Shown piece by piece: positions 53,889-62,738 of a stretch of DNA of 64,000 nt (position 1 is its first letter; every line of letters starts with the position of its first letter). This stretch comes from Longitalea luteola (GTDB lineage: Bacteria > Bacteroidota > Bacteroidia > Chitinophagales > Chitinophagaceae): assembly GCF_017356035.1 (NCBI RefSeq), contig NZ_JAFIQX010000001.1, positions 868,001 through 932,000 on the forward strand, given 5' to 3'. The position numbers were made by a program, and so were the translations under genes. Below the pieces are notes generated by a model, which was not told where the DNA came from, ran no database searches, and saw only the letters and a list, made by a program, of their open reading frames with translations.

Positions 53889-54560
53889 TTACAATGCCCA
53901 GTTAATTGGATCAATACCGTTTCTAACCAGGTATTCATTGGCTTTTGAAAAATGGCGGCAGCCGAAAAAACCGGCATGCGCCGACAGCGGGGAGGGGTGT
54001 GCCGATTTCAATACCAGGTGTTTGGTTTCATCGATGAGCACTTGTTTTTCCTGCGCAAATTTTCCCCACAGCATGAAAACCACATGGGCCTTTAATTCGG
54101 AGATCTTTTTTATGACATTATTGGTGAACTCTGCCCAGCCGATTTGAGAATGGCTCATGGGTTCGGCAGCGCGTACAGTTAAAGAAGCATTGAGCAGCAT
54201 GACACCCTGTTCGGCCCATTTGGTGAGATTGCCGTGATTGGGAATGGGAACACCAATATCACTATGCAGTTCTTTAAAAATATTTACCAGCGAAGGCGGC
54301 GGTGCTACGCCATCGGCAACGGAAAAACAAAGGCCGTGCGCCTGACCGGGACCGTGATAGGGGTCTTGTCCAAGGATGACCACTTTTACCTGGTCGAGTG
54401 GAGTTGTGTTGAACGCATTAAATATCTGGGAACCGGGCGGATAAATGGTTTTCCCGGCCATTTTTTCAGTCTTCAAAAACGTAACAATATTTTGAAAATA
54501 GGATTTGGCAAATTCGGGTTTCAAGGCTGTTTTCCAGCTTTCCTCAATTTGTACGTCCAT
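53889..54560 (-). CDS. ung: Uracil-DNA glycosylase (family 1)
   Basis: 223 residues, the usual length. The water-activating loop is [18 protein letters not shown] with catalytic Asp, the Gly-Ser-type segment is [16 protein letters not shown], and the Leu intercalation loop is [17 protein letters not shown]. It removes uracil from DNA. It is divergent from the ECF sigma gene. Confidence 0.97.
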   Translation of the reverse strand: MDVQIEESWKTALKPEFAKSYFQNIVTFLKTEKMAGKTIYPPGSQIFNAFNTTPLDQVKVVILGQDPYHGPGQAHGLCFSVADGVAPPPSLVNIFKELHSDIGVPIPNHGNLTKWAEQGVMLLNASLTVRAAEPMSHSQIGWAEFTNNVIKKISELKAHVVFMLWGKFAQEKQVLIDETKHLVLKSAHPSPLSAHAGFFGCRHFSKANEYLVRNGIDPINWAL

Positions 54561-54864
54561 GATACATTACATATTTGCGATAAAAATAAGGAAAGGGAAT
54601 TTATTTGATATAGATAATTTACCTGCTATGTAACTGATACAGTTACTACGTGCTAATATTTTTTTTGCAAAGAGTATTCAGGATGCGTTAAATTAGAACG
54701 CCGAACGCAAACGCCGAACGCGAAACGCCGAACGCGAAACGCTCAACGCAAAATCCGCCAAAGGCGAACCCGCGGAGGCAACATGAAAGCGCGGAATAAC
54801 CGGACTCAGGCGTTAAGCGTTACGCGTTGAGCGTTAAGCGTACATTAACTTATCCTTACTGCTG
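54561..54864. repeat. Inverted heptad arrays in the ung/sigma divergent gap
   Basis: ACGCCGA/ACGCGAA/ACGCTCA heptads run at about 54700-54760. The reverse-complement family (GCGTTAA, GCGTTAC, GCGTTGA) follows at about 54812-54838, just before the sigma-factor gene. The two blocks can pair across a core that contains TCCGCCAAAGGCG. No gene is supported. Confidence 0.7.
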
Positions 54865-55443
54865 ATGTTGAATAATAATGACACACAGTTGGAAGCCACA
54901 TGGCTGCAACGATTGCAACACAATGACGAGCAGGCCCTGGCTGCCATCATGAGAAAATATTATACTGCCTTATACAATTATGCGGCACGTTTTACCAATG
55001 ACGAAGCCCTCATTAAAGATTGTATCCAGGAGGTGTTTATCAGTTTATGGCAAAGAAGAGAAAATGCCACTTCCATTTTATCGCCCCGTTATTATTTATT
55101 GCGTGCTGTAAAGAACAAGGTGCTGAAATCATTGCACCAGCATAACATCCGCACCGGTTCCATGGAAAGCGAAGACGCCTATGATTTTTTACAGGAGTTC
55201 TCCGTAGAAAAACTGATCATCGACAGACAGATGTCGGAAGAACAGGCTACCATCTTACGCAAGACCATGGCGCAATTGTCGAAACGCCAGCATGAGCTCA
55301 TTTATCTAAAATTCTACCAGCACCTCGATCATGCCCAGATAGCCGGATTGATGAATCTCAGCCGGCAATCGGTATACAATCTCCTGCACGAAGCCATTCA
55401 AAAATTACGTAATCTGTACCAGGCTGAGATCTTTAATCAATGA
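54865..55443 (+). CDS. ECF RNA polymerase sigma factor (FecI-like)
   Basis: 192 residues. Region 2 (about 25-90) contains YYTALYNYAARFTNDEALIKD and CIQEVFISLW. Region 4 (about 130-185) contains LSKRQHELIYLKFYQHLDH and a helix-turn-helix SRQSVYNLLHEAIQKLR. It is followed by FecR and an STN-bearing SusC, so it should be released by a signal relayed from the outer membrane and activate that operon. Confidence 0.94.
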   Translation: MLNNNDTQLEATWLQRLQHNDEQALAAIMRKYYTALYNYAARFTNDEALIKDCIQEVFISLWQRRENATSILSPRYYLLRAVKNKVLKSLHQHNIRTGSMESEDAYDFLQEFSVEKLIIDRQMSEEQATILRKTMAQLSKRQHELIYLKFYQHLDHAQIAGLMNLSRQSVYNLLHEAIQKLRNLYQAEIFNQ

Positions 55444-55717
55444 TGCTCCCCAGCCCCGAATTACCAGTTTGCAGTTTGCACCGGTTGTCACTGCCCACTG
55501 CCTTCAGCATTTAGCGTCTGCCTGCCCGCAGGCAGGTTCTGCTTTCAGCGTTCAGCGTTCAGCGTTTAGCGTTTTACGTTTTGCCTTCAGCCTTGCGCCT
55601 TCAGCCTTGCGCCCTTTTTGATACTTTTATGCTCTATGTTGGTATTTTTTTAACAATATGCCATTTTACCCAGTAGGAAATCGAGGTAACGGGAACTTAT
55701 ACGTATAACCGAGCTAT
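55444..55717. repeat. Mixed heptads and palindrome between sigma and FecR genes
   Basis: Heptad families change along the gap: AGTTTGC near 55466, then the palindrome CTGCCTGCCCGCAGGCAG near 55517. GCGTTCA/GCGTTTA (about 55548-55577) and GCCTTCA/GCCTTGC (about 55582-55612) follow. A promoter for fecR presumably lies downstream of these. Confidence 0.7.
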
Positions 55718-56821
55718 ATGAAGGACTTCCGGCTTTATGATATAGCAGATTTTGTAATAGATGAAGACTTTATCCGCTGGGTACATGAACAGCGTGAAGA
55801 AGACAATCTGTTCTGGAATACCTGGCTGCAACAACATCCCGACAAACACCTGGTGATCGCTACCGCCAGGCGGATCGTTAGTTCCATACAGTTCCAGCAA
55901 ACCACCATAGCTGCGCCGGAAGTGGAGCAGGAGATCAGCAGGTTGTTGCATACGATCAGTACCCAGCAAACACCAGCAGCGCCCCGAACAGCAAGGGTCA
56001 TTGCTTTTAAATGGTGGTATGCAGCGGCAGTATTATTGTTGAGTTTAACCGGCGGCTGGTATTTTTATTTTCGCAATACATCCAGCCGGCCTTTCGCCTA
56101 TGCTTCCATGGTAGCCTCCAAACAACTGATAGAACATACGAATACATCCGATCAGCCGCTGGTGTTAGCCCTGCCCGACGGCAGCCGGCTTACCCTGGCC
56201 TCCAAAAGCCGCGTAAGTTATGCGCATACATTTGGTTCCGATGATACTACCCGCTACGGCGCGAGCCGCGATGTGTATTTGCTGGGCGAGGCTTTTTTCG
56301 AAGTGACCAAAAATCCAAACCGGCCATTCCGGGTGTTTGCCAACGAAATTGTGACCAAAGTGCTGGGCACCAGTTTTACCGTGCGCTCATTTGAAAAAGA
56401 CACTACCATACAGGTAACGGTTCGAACCGGGAAAGTGAGCGTATATGCACAGGCAGCCACGCCGGCTTCCGCCAAAATGAGTGAGATCATTTTGACGCCG
56501 AACCAGCAGCTGTTGTATGAAAGAGCAGCGCAAAAATTTCAGAAGATATTGCTCAACAACCCTGCCCCGATTGTACCGGCCAGTATAACGCGAACCATGA
56601 TCTATGACGATGCACCGCTCGATAAAGTATTCAGTGATCTCAGTAAAGCCTACGGCATCAGCATTGTTTTCGACAGCGAAGTATTGAAAAAATGCACGGT
56701 GACCGCCGATCTTACCAATGAGTCGTTCTACCAGCAGCTGAACCTGATCTGCAGCGCCATAGATGCGCAGTATGAACTGATCGACGGACAGGTAGTGATT
56801 GAAGCGAATGGATGTAGATGA
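55718..56821 (+). CDS. FecR-family anti-sigma factor
   Basis: 367 residues. The cytoplasmic N-terminal sigma-binding region is 1-100, with one membrane helix at about 107-126 (WWYAAAVLLLSLTGGWYFYF). The FecR domain is at about 150-250 (LPDGSRLTLASKSRVSYAHT; VYLLGEAFFEVTKNPNRPF), and the C-terminal DUF4974-like domain is at 295-360 (YDDAPLDKVFSDLSKAYGIS). It is expected to hold the ECF sigma factor until contacted by the STN domain of SusC copy 2. Confidence 0.94.
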   Translation: MKDFRLYDIADFVIDEDFIRWVHEQREEDNLFWNTWLQQHPDKHLVIATARRIVSSIQFQQTTIAAPEVEQEISRLLHTISTQQTPAAPRTARVIAFKWWYAAAVLLLSLTGGWYFYFRNTSSRPFAYASMVASKQLIEHTNTSDQPLVLALPDGSRLTLASKSRVSYAHTFGSDDTTRYGASRDVYLLGEAFFEVTKNPNRPFRVFANEIVTKVLGTSFTVRSFEKDTTIQVTVRTGKVSVYAQAATPASAKMSEIILTPNQQLLYERAAQKFQKILLNNPAPIVPASITRTMIYDDAPLDKVFSDLSKAYGISIVFDSEVLKKCTVTADLTNESFYQQLNLICSAIDAQYELIDGQVVIEANGCR

Positions 56822-57199
56822 CGCTGAACGCTGAACGCTGAACGCCAAACGCGGAACGCTAAATGCGCAACGGCCAAACGCAGGAACGCTATAGGAACTG
56901 TATTTGAGATAAACGTTATGCATTAGGCGTTGAGCATGATTGGGGGAACTGTATTCGCGTTACGCGTTATGCGTTAAGCATATAAAGCGAGGATGAAATT
57001 AGTAAGAGAACCTATATAATGATTATGTAATAAACCCAGTAATATGATCAAGTTACCTCCATAAAGAACAGGCAAAAAAAGAGCCCCGACATTGTTCGCA
57101 CCAATATCAGGGCTTTAGATGATTTGTCCTGCAGGAATTATGCAGCGGGACAAATATTGATTAAAACTGATTGCTTTAACCAACTAATAGTACAAACTT
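56820..57199. repeat. TGAACGC heptads after fecR and leader of susC copy 2
   Basis: ACGCTGA (three times), ACGCCAA, ACGCGGA and ACGCTAA begin in the fecR stop codon. A second block GCGTTAC, GCGTTAT, GCGTTAA lies at about 56958-56978 in inverted orientation. The hairpin at 57082-57114 and the SusC leader follow. No gene is supported. Confidence 0.7.
57082..57114 (-). terminator. Hairpin with minus-strand T-run upstream of susC copy 2
   Basis: AGCCCCGACATTG / CAATATCAGGGCT pair with two internal mismatches around a 7-base loop. An A-run at 57074-57080 becomes a T-run on the minus strand. As no minus-strand gene ends here, it would terminate an antisense RNA, or alternatively act as a leader structure. 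Confidence 0.45.
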
Positions 57200-60100
57200 A
57201 TGAAAAAAGTACTCGTTAACCAGTTAATCTACCGGTTTATGAGAATAGGATTGCTGCCATTACTATTGATAACCGGCTTTGCCGGCATGATGTATGCCCG
57301 TCCGGTACACGGGCAGGAAGTTCTGAATCAGCGTATTAACCTGGTTGCAGACAATAAGGAAATGAAATCGGTGCTCAGTGAGATCAGCCGGTTGGCCGAC
57401 ATAAAATTTGTATACAGCTCCCAGCGTATACCAGCCAAACAGAAAATATCCTGTATAGCCCGCAACCAGCGCCTTGGTGATGTGCTGAACATCTTATTAT
57501 CGCCTCTGAACATCCTGTATTTTGTTTCAGGCAACCAGATCGTGCTGATGCGGAAAGGTGAAACCTACAATGTAGCCATGTTCTTCACCGACGATCCCCG
57601 TCAACTATTGATGGAAGAGGAAACACCGCCCCGGCCCATCACCGGTAAAGTGACTAACGAAAACGGAGAACCGTTGAACGGTGTCTCGGTATTGGTGCGG
57701 GGAACCAACAGGGGTACCAGCACCAATGAAAAAGGCGTTTTCGTCATCACGGCCGATGTGGGTGAAACACTCATCTTTTCCATGGTAGGCTATCGCGAAT
57801 ACGCGGTTAAAGTTGGCAACGAAGACAATGTCACCATCCAGCTGCAGGCCGAACAAACCAATATGAACGAAGTGATCATTGTGGGTTATGGTACCCAGCG
57901 GCGGAGCACATTAACCGGCGCCATTGCTTCGGTGAACAACAAGACAATTACCGAACTGCCGGTGGCCAGTGTAGAGCAGGCGCTGCAAGGCAGGGTAGCC
58001 GGCCTTTCTGTAACCAACAACGGAACGCCAGGCACTTCACCACTCGTGCGCATCCGCGGTGTGAGTTCCATTAGTTTTGCTTCTGACCCATTGTATGTGA
58101 TTGATGGATTTCCTACCGGCAACCTGGTGCATTTCGACAGTCGCGATATTGAAACGGTTGAAGTGTTGAAGGATGCGAGTGCAGCCGCTATCTACGGTTC
58201 ACGAGCCACTAACGGCGTAATCATCATTACTACTAAAAAAGGAAAGAAGGATAACAAACTGAAAGTTCAGCTCGATTCCTATGTAGGCACCCAGAAAGCA
58301 TGGAACACCCTCGACCTGCTGAATACAGAACAATACCTGCGTTATGAACGGGCTTTGAATGGTGCGGCCGGAATTGATCTGCCACCCCGTTTGGAACCCG
58401 CCAACTTCAACCAGCCTATTTATAATGGTACTACGCAAACTTATGCGCAAACCAATACCGACTGGCAGGACGCTTATTTCAAGAGCGGCATCATCACACA
58501 ACATAACCTGGCAGTGAGCGGCGGCAACGACCTGTCGCGCTTTTATTCATCGGCCGGTTATTTCAAACAGGATGGTATTGCACAGGGCGTGTATTACGAA
58601 AGAGGAAATTTCCGCATCAATTCAGAACATAAGATCAGCAAGGTCTTCAGCTTTGGCGAAAATCTGTACACCGCTTATTCAAAGCAACGTTATGATGCTA
58701 CGCCCGATAACAGAACGCGACTGATGAATGTCATTCGCCAGTTACCTTACATGCCCGTTTATGATCCTACCACACAAGGCGGTTTCAGAGACGCCGAGAA
58801 CAGTGTAGATGGCGCCGACCCAGTCAACCCGGTGATGGAAGCTATACTCTTAGGCAATTCCTATCGTAAGAACCTGAAGATCCTGGGTACTGCCTATGCA
58901 GAAGTGAATTTTACGCCCTGGCTTAAATTCAAATCCACTTTCGGCGTAGATCATGTGGCCCTTAACCAACATAATTACGATCCCATTTATACCAGTAAAG
59001 GCAGATCTGCTTCTCTGGCCAATATCCAGGATGTTCGCACCAATTTCACTACGTTGCTTTTCACCGAACAGCTTACGTTCGACAAAACCTTTGGCGATCA
59101 TCACCTGGCTCTTACTGCCGTATACGAACAACAAACCACCAAAGCTGCGGGGTCGCAGCAGGGCGGTAATCAAACTTCCAATGGCATAGAAACGCTTGTA
59201 GGAGCTATCAACGCATCGAGCTTTTCTACCCAAAGCGAAAACGAGCTGATCTCTTATGTAGGCAGGGTGAATTATGAGTTTGCCGGAAAATACCTGCTTA
59301 GTGCTGCCATCCGCCGCGACGGTTTAAGTGTATGGGCGCCCGGAAATAAATTCGCCAACTTTCCCTCTGCATCCATAGGCTGGCGGGTGAACCAGGAATC
59401 CTTTATGAAAAATGCAAAGAATATCTCGGAACTGAAGATCAGGGCCGGATATGGTGAGACCGGCCTGAATGGAATAGGCATATTTGCAGCATTACCCAAT
59501 TCGCAACTGCCCAACGATTATCCGTGGCAGGCTGTGGTATTGCAGAACGGTGCCTTGTATCCATTCAATAATACGATACCTACAGGCGGTAACGCTTCCT
59601 TCTATAATGCATTGGCTAACCCCGACCTGGAATGGGAAAAAACAAAACAATTGAACATCGGCCTTGATCTGGGATTGCTCGGCAACCGCATCAGCGTATC
59701 GGCCGACTATTATCGCCGTAAAACAGATAACCTGATGCTGAGTGTGCCAACACCCACTTCGTTCGGTTTTGGCGGTGGCGGCGTATTGGCCAATGTAGGC
59801 TCCATGGAAAATAATGGTTTGGACCTGCAACTCACCTATAGCCAAAAGCAGGGTGATTTCAAATGGGATATTGCCGGCAATATCAGTTTCATCAGCAATA
59901 AAGTGATCCATCTGAATACGCCCAATGCAACGATCGACCAGGGCGGCGACCAGGATTTTGGCGGTGGTGCACCCATTACCAGAACCATGGCCGGACAACC
60001 TATTCAATCTTACCTGGGTTATATCGTTGACGGCATTTTCCAAACGCAGGCAGAAGTGGACGCCAGTCCCTTTCAAACTACGGGTACACGGCCAGGTGAC

Positions 60101-60694
60101 CTGAAGTTCAAAGACATCAGCGGTCCGGACGGCAAACCGGATGGAGTGATCACTGCAGATGACAGAACATTCATTGGCAGTTATCTGCCTGATTTTACTT
60201 ACTCCCTGAACTTTTCAGGTACCTATAAGAACTTCGATGCCTCGTTGTTTTTCCAGGGCGTACAGGGAAACAAGATCTTTAATGCAACCCGCATTATTAC
60301 CGAGGGAATGGCGCGTTTATTTGGTGCAGGTACCGAAGTATTGAATGCCTGGACACCGACCAACACCAATACCAGTATACCCAGGGCCATCAGTGGCGAT
60401 CCTAACCAGAATGTGCGTCCGTCTACACGCTGGATTGAAGATGGTTCTTATCTGCGGTTAAAGAATATAGTTATAGGGTATACGATTCCCGGCAACCTGC
60501 TGCAATCTGTGACCAAAGGGGCCGTAAGCAATATAAGAGTATACATTTCATCACAGAACCTGTTAACCTTTACCAAATACAAGGGATGGGATCCTGAGAT
60601 CGGGACCAAGAACACCACCCTTACCAACGGGATAGACTATGGACAGTATCCTGCTGCACGTTCTTTCCAGTTTGGGATACAGGCAGGTTTTTAG
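57200..60694 (+). CDS. SusC/RagA TonB-linked transporter with STN signalling domain (copy 2)
   Basis: 1164 residues. Signal peptide to about residue 38 (ending ARPVHGQE), then STN domain at about 45-110 (DNKEMKSVLSEISRLADIKF; LGDVLNILLSPLNILYFVSG). A carboxypeptidase-regulatory-like domain follows at about 147-215 (ITGKVTNENGEPLNGVSVLV), then the TonB box region VIIVGYGTQRRSTLTGAIAS. The plug has QALQGRVAGLSV and IRGVSSISFASDPLYVIDGF, and the barrel ends RSFQFGIQAGF. The STN domain should contact FecR and relay substrate binding. SusD follows after 46 bp. Confidence 0.96.
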   Translation: MKKVLVNQLIYRFMRIGLLPLLLITGFAGMMYARPVHGQEVLNQRINLVADNKEMKSVLSEISRLADIKFVYSSQRIPAKQKISCIARNQRLGDVLNILLSPLNILYFVSGNQIVLMRKGETYNVAMFFTDDPRQLLMEEETPPRPITGKVTNENGEPLNGVSVLVRGTNRGTSTNEKGVFVITADVGETLIFSMVGYREYAVKVGNEDNVTIQLQAEQTNMNEVIIVGYGTQRRSTLTGAIASVNNKTITELPVASVEQALQGRVAGLSVTNNGTPGTSPLVRIRGVSSISFASDPLYVIDGFPTGNLVHFDSRDIETVEVLKDASAAAIYGSRATNGVIIITTKKGKKDNKLKVQLDSYVGTQKAWNTLDLLNTEQYLRYERALNGAAGIDLPPRLEPANFNQPIYNGTTQTYAQTNTDWQDAYFKSGIITQHNLAVSGGNDLSRFYSSAGYFKQDGIAQGVYYERGNFRINSEHKISKVFSFGENLYTAYSKQRYDATPDNRTRLMNVIRQLPYMPVYDPTTQGGFRDAENSVDGADPVNPVMEAILLGNSYRKNLKILGTAYAEVNFTPWLKFKSTFGVDHVALNQHNYDPIYTSKGRSASLANIQDVRTNFTTLLFTEQLTFDKTFGDHHLALTAVYEQQTTKAAGSQQGGNQTSNGIETLVGAINASSFSTQSENELISYVGRVNYEFAGKYLLSAAIRRDGLSVWAPGNKFANFPSASIGWRVNQESFMKNAKNISELKIRAGYGETGLNGIGIFAALPNSQLPNDYPWQAVVLQNGALYPFNNTIPTGGNASFYNALANPDLEWEKTKQLNIGLDLGLLGNRISVSADYYRRKTDNLMLSVPTPTSFGFGGGGVLANVGSMENNGLDLQLTYSQKQGDFKWDIAGNISFISNKVIHLNTPNATIDQGGDQDFGGGAPITRTMAGQPIQSYLGYIVDGIFQTQAEVDASPFQTTGTRPGDLKFKDISGPDGKPDGVITADDRTFIGSYLPDFTYSLNFSGTYKNFDASLFFQGVQGNKIFNATRIITEGMARLFGAGTEVLNAWTPTNTNTSIPRAISGDPNQNVRPSTRWIEDGSYLRLKNIVIGYTIPGNLLQSVTKGAVSNIRVYISSQNLLTFTKYKGWDPEIGTKNTTLTNGIDYGQYPAARSFQFGIQAGF

Positions 60695-60740
60695 GTGAAT
60701 CCCATTTGACTTATTTGACTCATTTTAACAATTGCTTATT

Positions 60741-62306
60741 ATGAAACGAACTACTTTATATAAATTCAGCGTTGCCATTGTACTGGTTTTACTGGGCGTC
60801 ATAGTAGCGTGTGAAAAAAGGCTGGACAAAACCAATCCCAGCTACCCCGACCTGGGCGGCTATTTCAAGAACAGCGAAGAGTTGTTGCGGGGAACCAATT
60901 CCGTATATTCTATGTATCATGGGGGATGGCTGGTAGGCCGCGAATGGTTCTTTGTAGAAGATCTGCGCAGTGATGAATTTGCTGCCGGTGGCGGTCAGCT
61001 GGAAGTACCGCGGGCGCAGATCCTGAATGGAAATACCACACCCGATAATGCGGTGATGAGTGATGTATGGCGCGGCTGGTATACCGTTATTCACCGGGCG
61101 AATACCGTTATAGCCAACGGTCCGAATGTAACTGATAATACATCGTTGCGCGACCGGTGTGTGGCCGAAGCCAAATTCTTCCGGGGCGTAGCCTATTTTG
61201 AATTGTTGTATAAATGGGGGCCTGTACCCATGTACCTGCAGCCGGTAACTGCTGCCAACCAGTTTCAACCAAGAGTACCCGAAGCAGAAGTATATAACCA
61301 GGTAATAAAAGATCTGAAAGAAGCAGCTGCTGTGTTGCCGGTCTCTTATGGTACCGAAGACCGGGGCAGGGCCACGAGGGGCGCTGCCAATGCCATGTTG
61401 GGACGGGTATACATGCAAAAAGGAGATTATGACAGCGCAAAAACCGTGTTGCTGGCAGTGGTGAATAGCAATCAATACTCGATGAATATTCCTTATGGCG
61501 ACAATTACCTGGAAGAAACGGAGTTCAACCCCGAATCAATTTTTGAAGCCGTATACTTTCAGAATATTCCCAATCAGTTTAACTGGGGCGGCACCGGCGA
61601 TGATCCCAGCCAGTCGCAGGGAACTACGCGCAACCAGGAGTATTCGCCGATCGCCTGGCGTAATTTAATTCCCAGTAACAAATACCTCGAAGAATTTGAA
61701 AAGACCAGCCAGGGCGCGGCCAAAACCGATCCACGTTTCAAGATGTCGGTGTATGAAAGCGGCGACTTCTTTAATAATAATGAATCACAGATCACCGACG
61801 ATAACCAGAACGGAAATTCATCTGTTGTCCATGGCGTCACCCGCAAGATCAGCTGGCGGAAATTTACCATCATTTACAAACATCCTATAGCCGACCGGGC
61901 AGGTGGTGGTAATAATCAACGCATCATCCGGCTGGCGGAAGTGTTGTTGATGCTGGCCGAATGTGAAAATGAGCTGGGCAATTTCAGTGCAGCTGTAGGT
62001 TATCTGAACCAGGTACGCGACCGGCCGGGCGTGCAAATGCCGCATTACCCAACAGCCCAGTTCCCAACCGGTAATAAGCAACAGATCACAAGAGCTATTA
62101 TGCACGAAAAAATGGTAGAGCTGGGTGGTGAAGAGATTCGAAACCGCGATATCATTCGTTGGAGAAAGAAGGGATATTTTACAACTGATCCTGTTTCTTA
62201 TTTCAGGCCCAATCGCGATGAATTACTCCCCATTCCCCAGGCTGAAATCGATAATAACCCCGAACTCGGCTCAAGGGGTATAGCCAGGCAAAACAGAGGG
62301 TACTAA
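60741..62306 (+). CDS. RagB/SusD-family lipoprotein (copy 2)
   Basis: 521 residues from ATG 60741; an upstream TTG adds three residues. The lipobox is LLGVIVAC, with lipid-anchored Cys near residue 24. Typical SusD segments include RDRCVAEAKFFRGVAYFELL, RGAANAMLGRVYMQKGDY, IIRLAEVLLMLAECENELG and the C-terminal LLPIPQAEIDNNPEL. It is the partner of SusC copy 2. The stop codon is followed at once by the 82-bp hairpin array. Confidence 0.95.
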   Translation: MKRTTLYKFSVAIVLVLLGVIVACEKRLDKTNPSYPDLGGYFKNSEELLRGTNSVYSMYHGGWLVGREWFFVEDLRSDEFAAGGGQLEVPRAQILNGNTTPDNAVMSDVWRGWYTVIHRANTVIANGPNVTDNTSLRDRCVAEAKFFRGVAYFELLYKWGPVPMYLQPVTAANQFQPRVPEAEVYNQVIKDLKEAAAVLPVSYGTEDRGRATRGAANAMLGRVYMQKGDYDSAKTVLLAVVNSNQYSMNIPYGDNYLEETEFNPESIFEAVYFQNIPNQFNWGGTGDDPSQSQGTTRNQEYSPIAWRNLIPSNKYLEEFEKTSQGAAKTDPRFKMSVYESGDFFNNNESQITDDNQNGNSSVVHGVTRKISWRKFTIIYKHPIADRAGGGNNQRIIRLAEVLLMLAECENELGNFSAAVGYLNQVRDRPGVQMPHYPTAQFPTGNKQQITRAIMHEKMVELGGEEIRNRDIIRWRKKGYFTTDPVSYFRPNRDELLPIPQAEIDNNPELGSRGIARQNRGY

Positions 62307-62310
62307 AACA

Positions 62311-62735
62311 TTTCTGATTTTGAGATTTAGGGATTTCGAGATTTTATCAGTTTTTGGCTGGCAAACAAATCCCGAGATCTCTAAATCCTGAAATTCTGAT
62401 TTCGAGATTTAGGGATTTCGAGATTTTATCAGTTTTTGGCTGGCAAACAAATCCCGAGATCTCTAAATCCTGAAATTCTGATTTTTGAGATCCAAAGATT
62501 CTGATTTGATCTGGTTTTTCGTGTTTAGGCAAATCTCGAAATCTCAAAATCCCGAAATTCTGATTTTTGAGATCCAGGGATTCTGATTTGATCTGGTTTT
62601 TCGCGTTTAGGCAAATCCCCAGATCTCAAAATCCCGAAATTCTGATTTTTGAGATCCAGGGATTCTGATTTGATCTGGTTTTTCGTGTTTAGGCAAATCC
62701 CGAGATCTCTAAATCCCGAAATCGAAAAATTTCTT
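62311..62735. repeat. Five about 82-bp tandem hairpin units between susD and the VCBS gene
   Basis: Units begin GAGATTTAGGGATTTCGAG at 62322 and 62404, and GAGATCCARRGATTCTGATTT at 62487, 62570 and 62651 (82, 83, 83 and 81 bp apart). In the first two the left arm pairs with AAATCCCGAGATCTCTAAAT across a loop containing CAGTTTTTGGCTGG. In the last three the loop is CTGGTTTTTCGYGTTTAGGC. Arms are AAATCTC/AAATCCC octads, as at 52917-53015. The array ends four bases before the ATG of the VCBS gene. Confidence 0.85.
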
Positions 62736-62738
62736 ATT

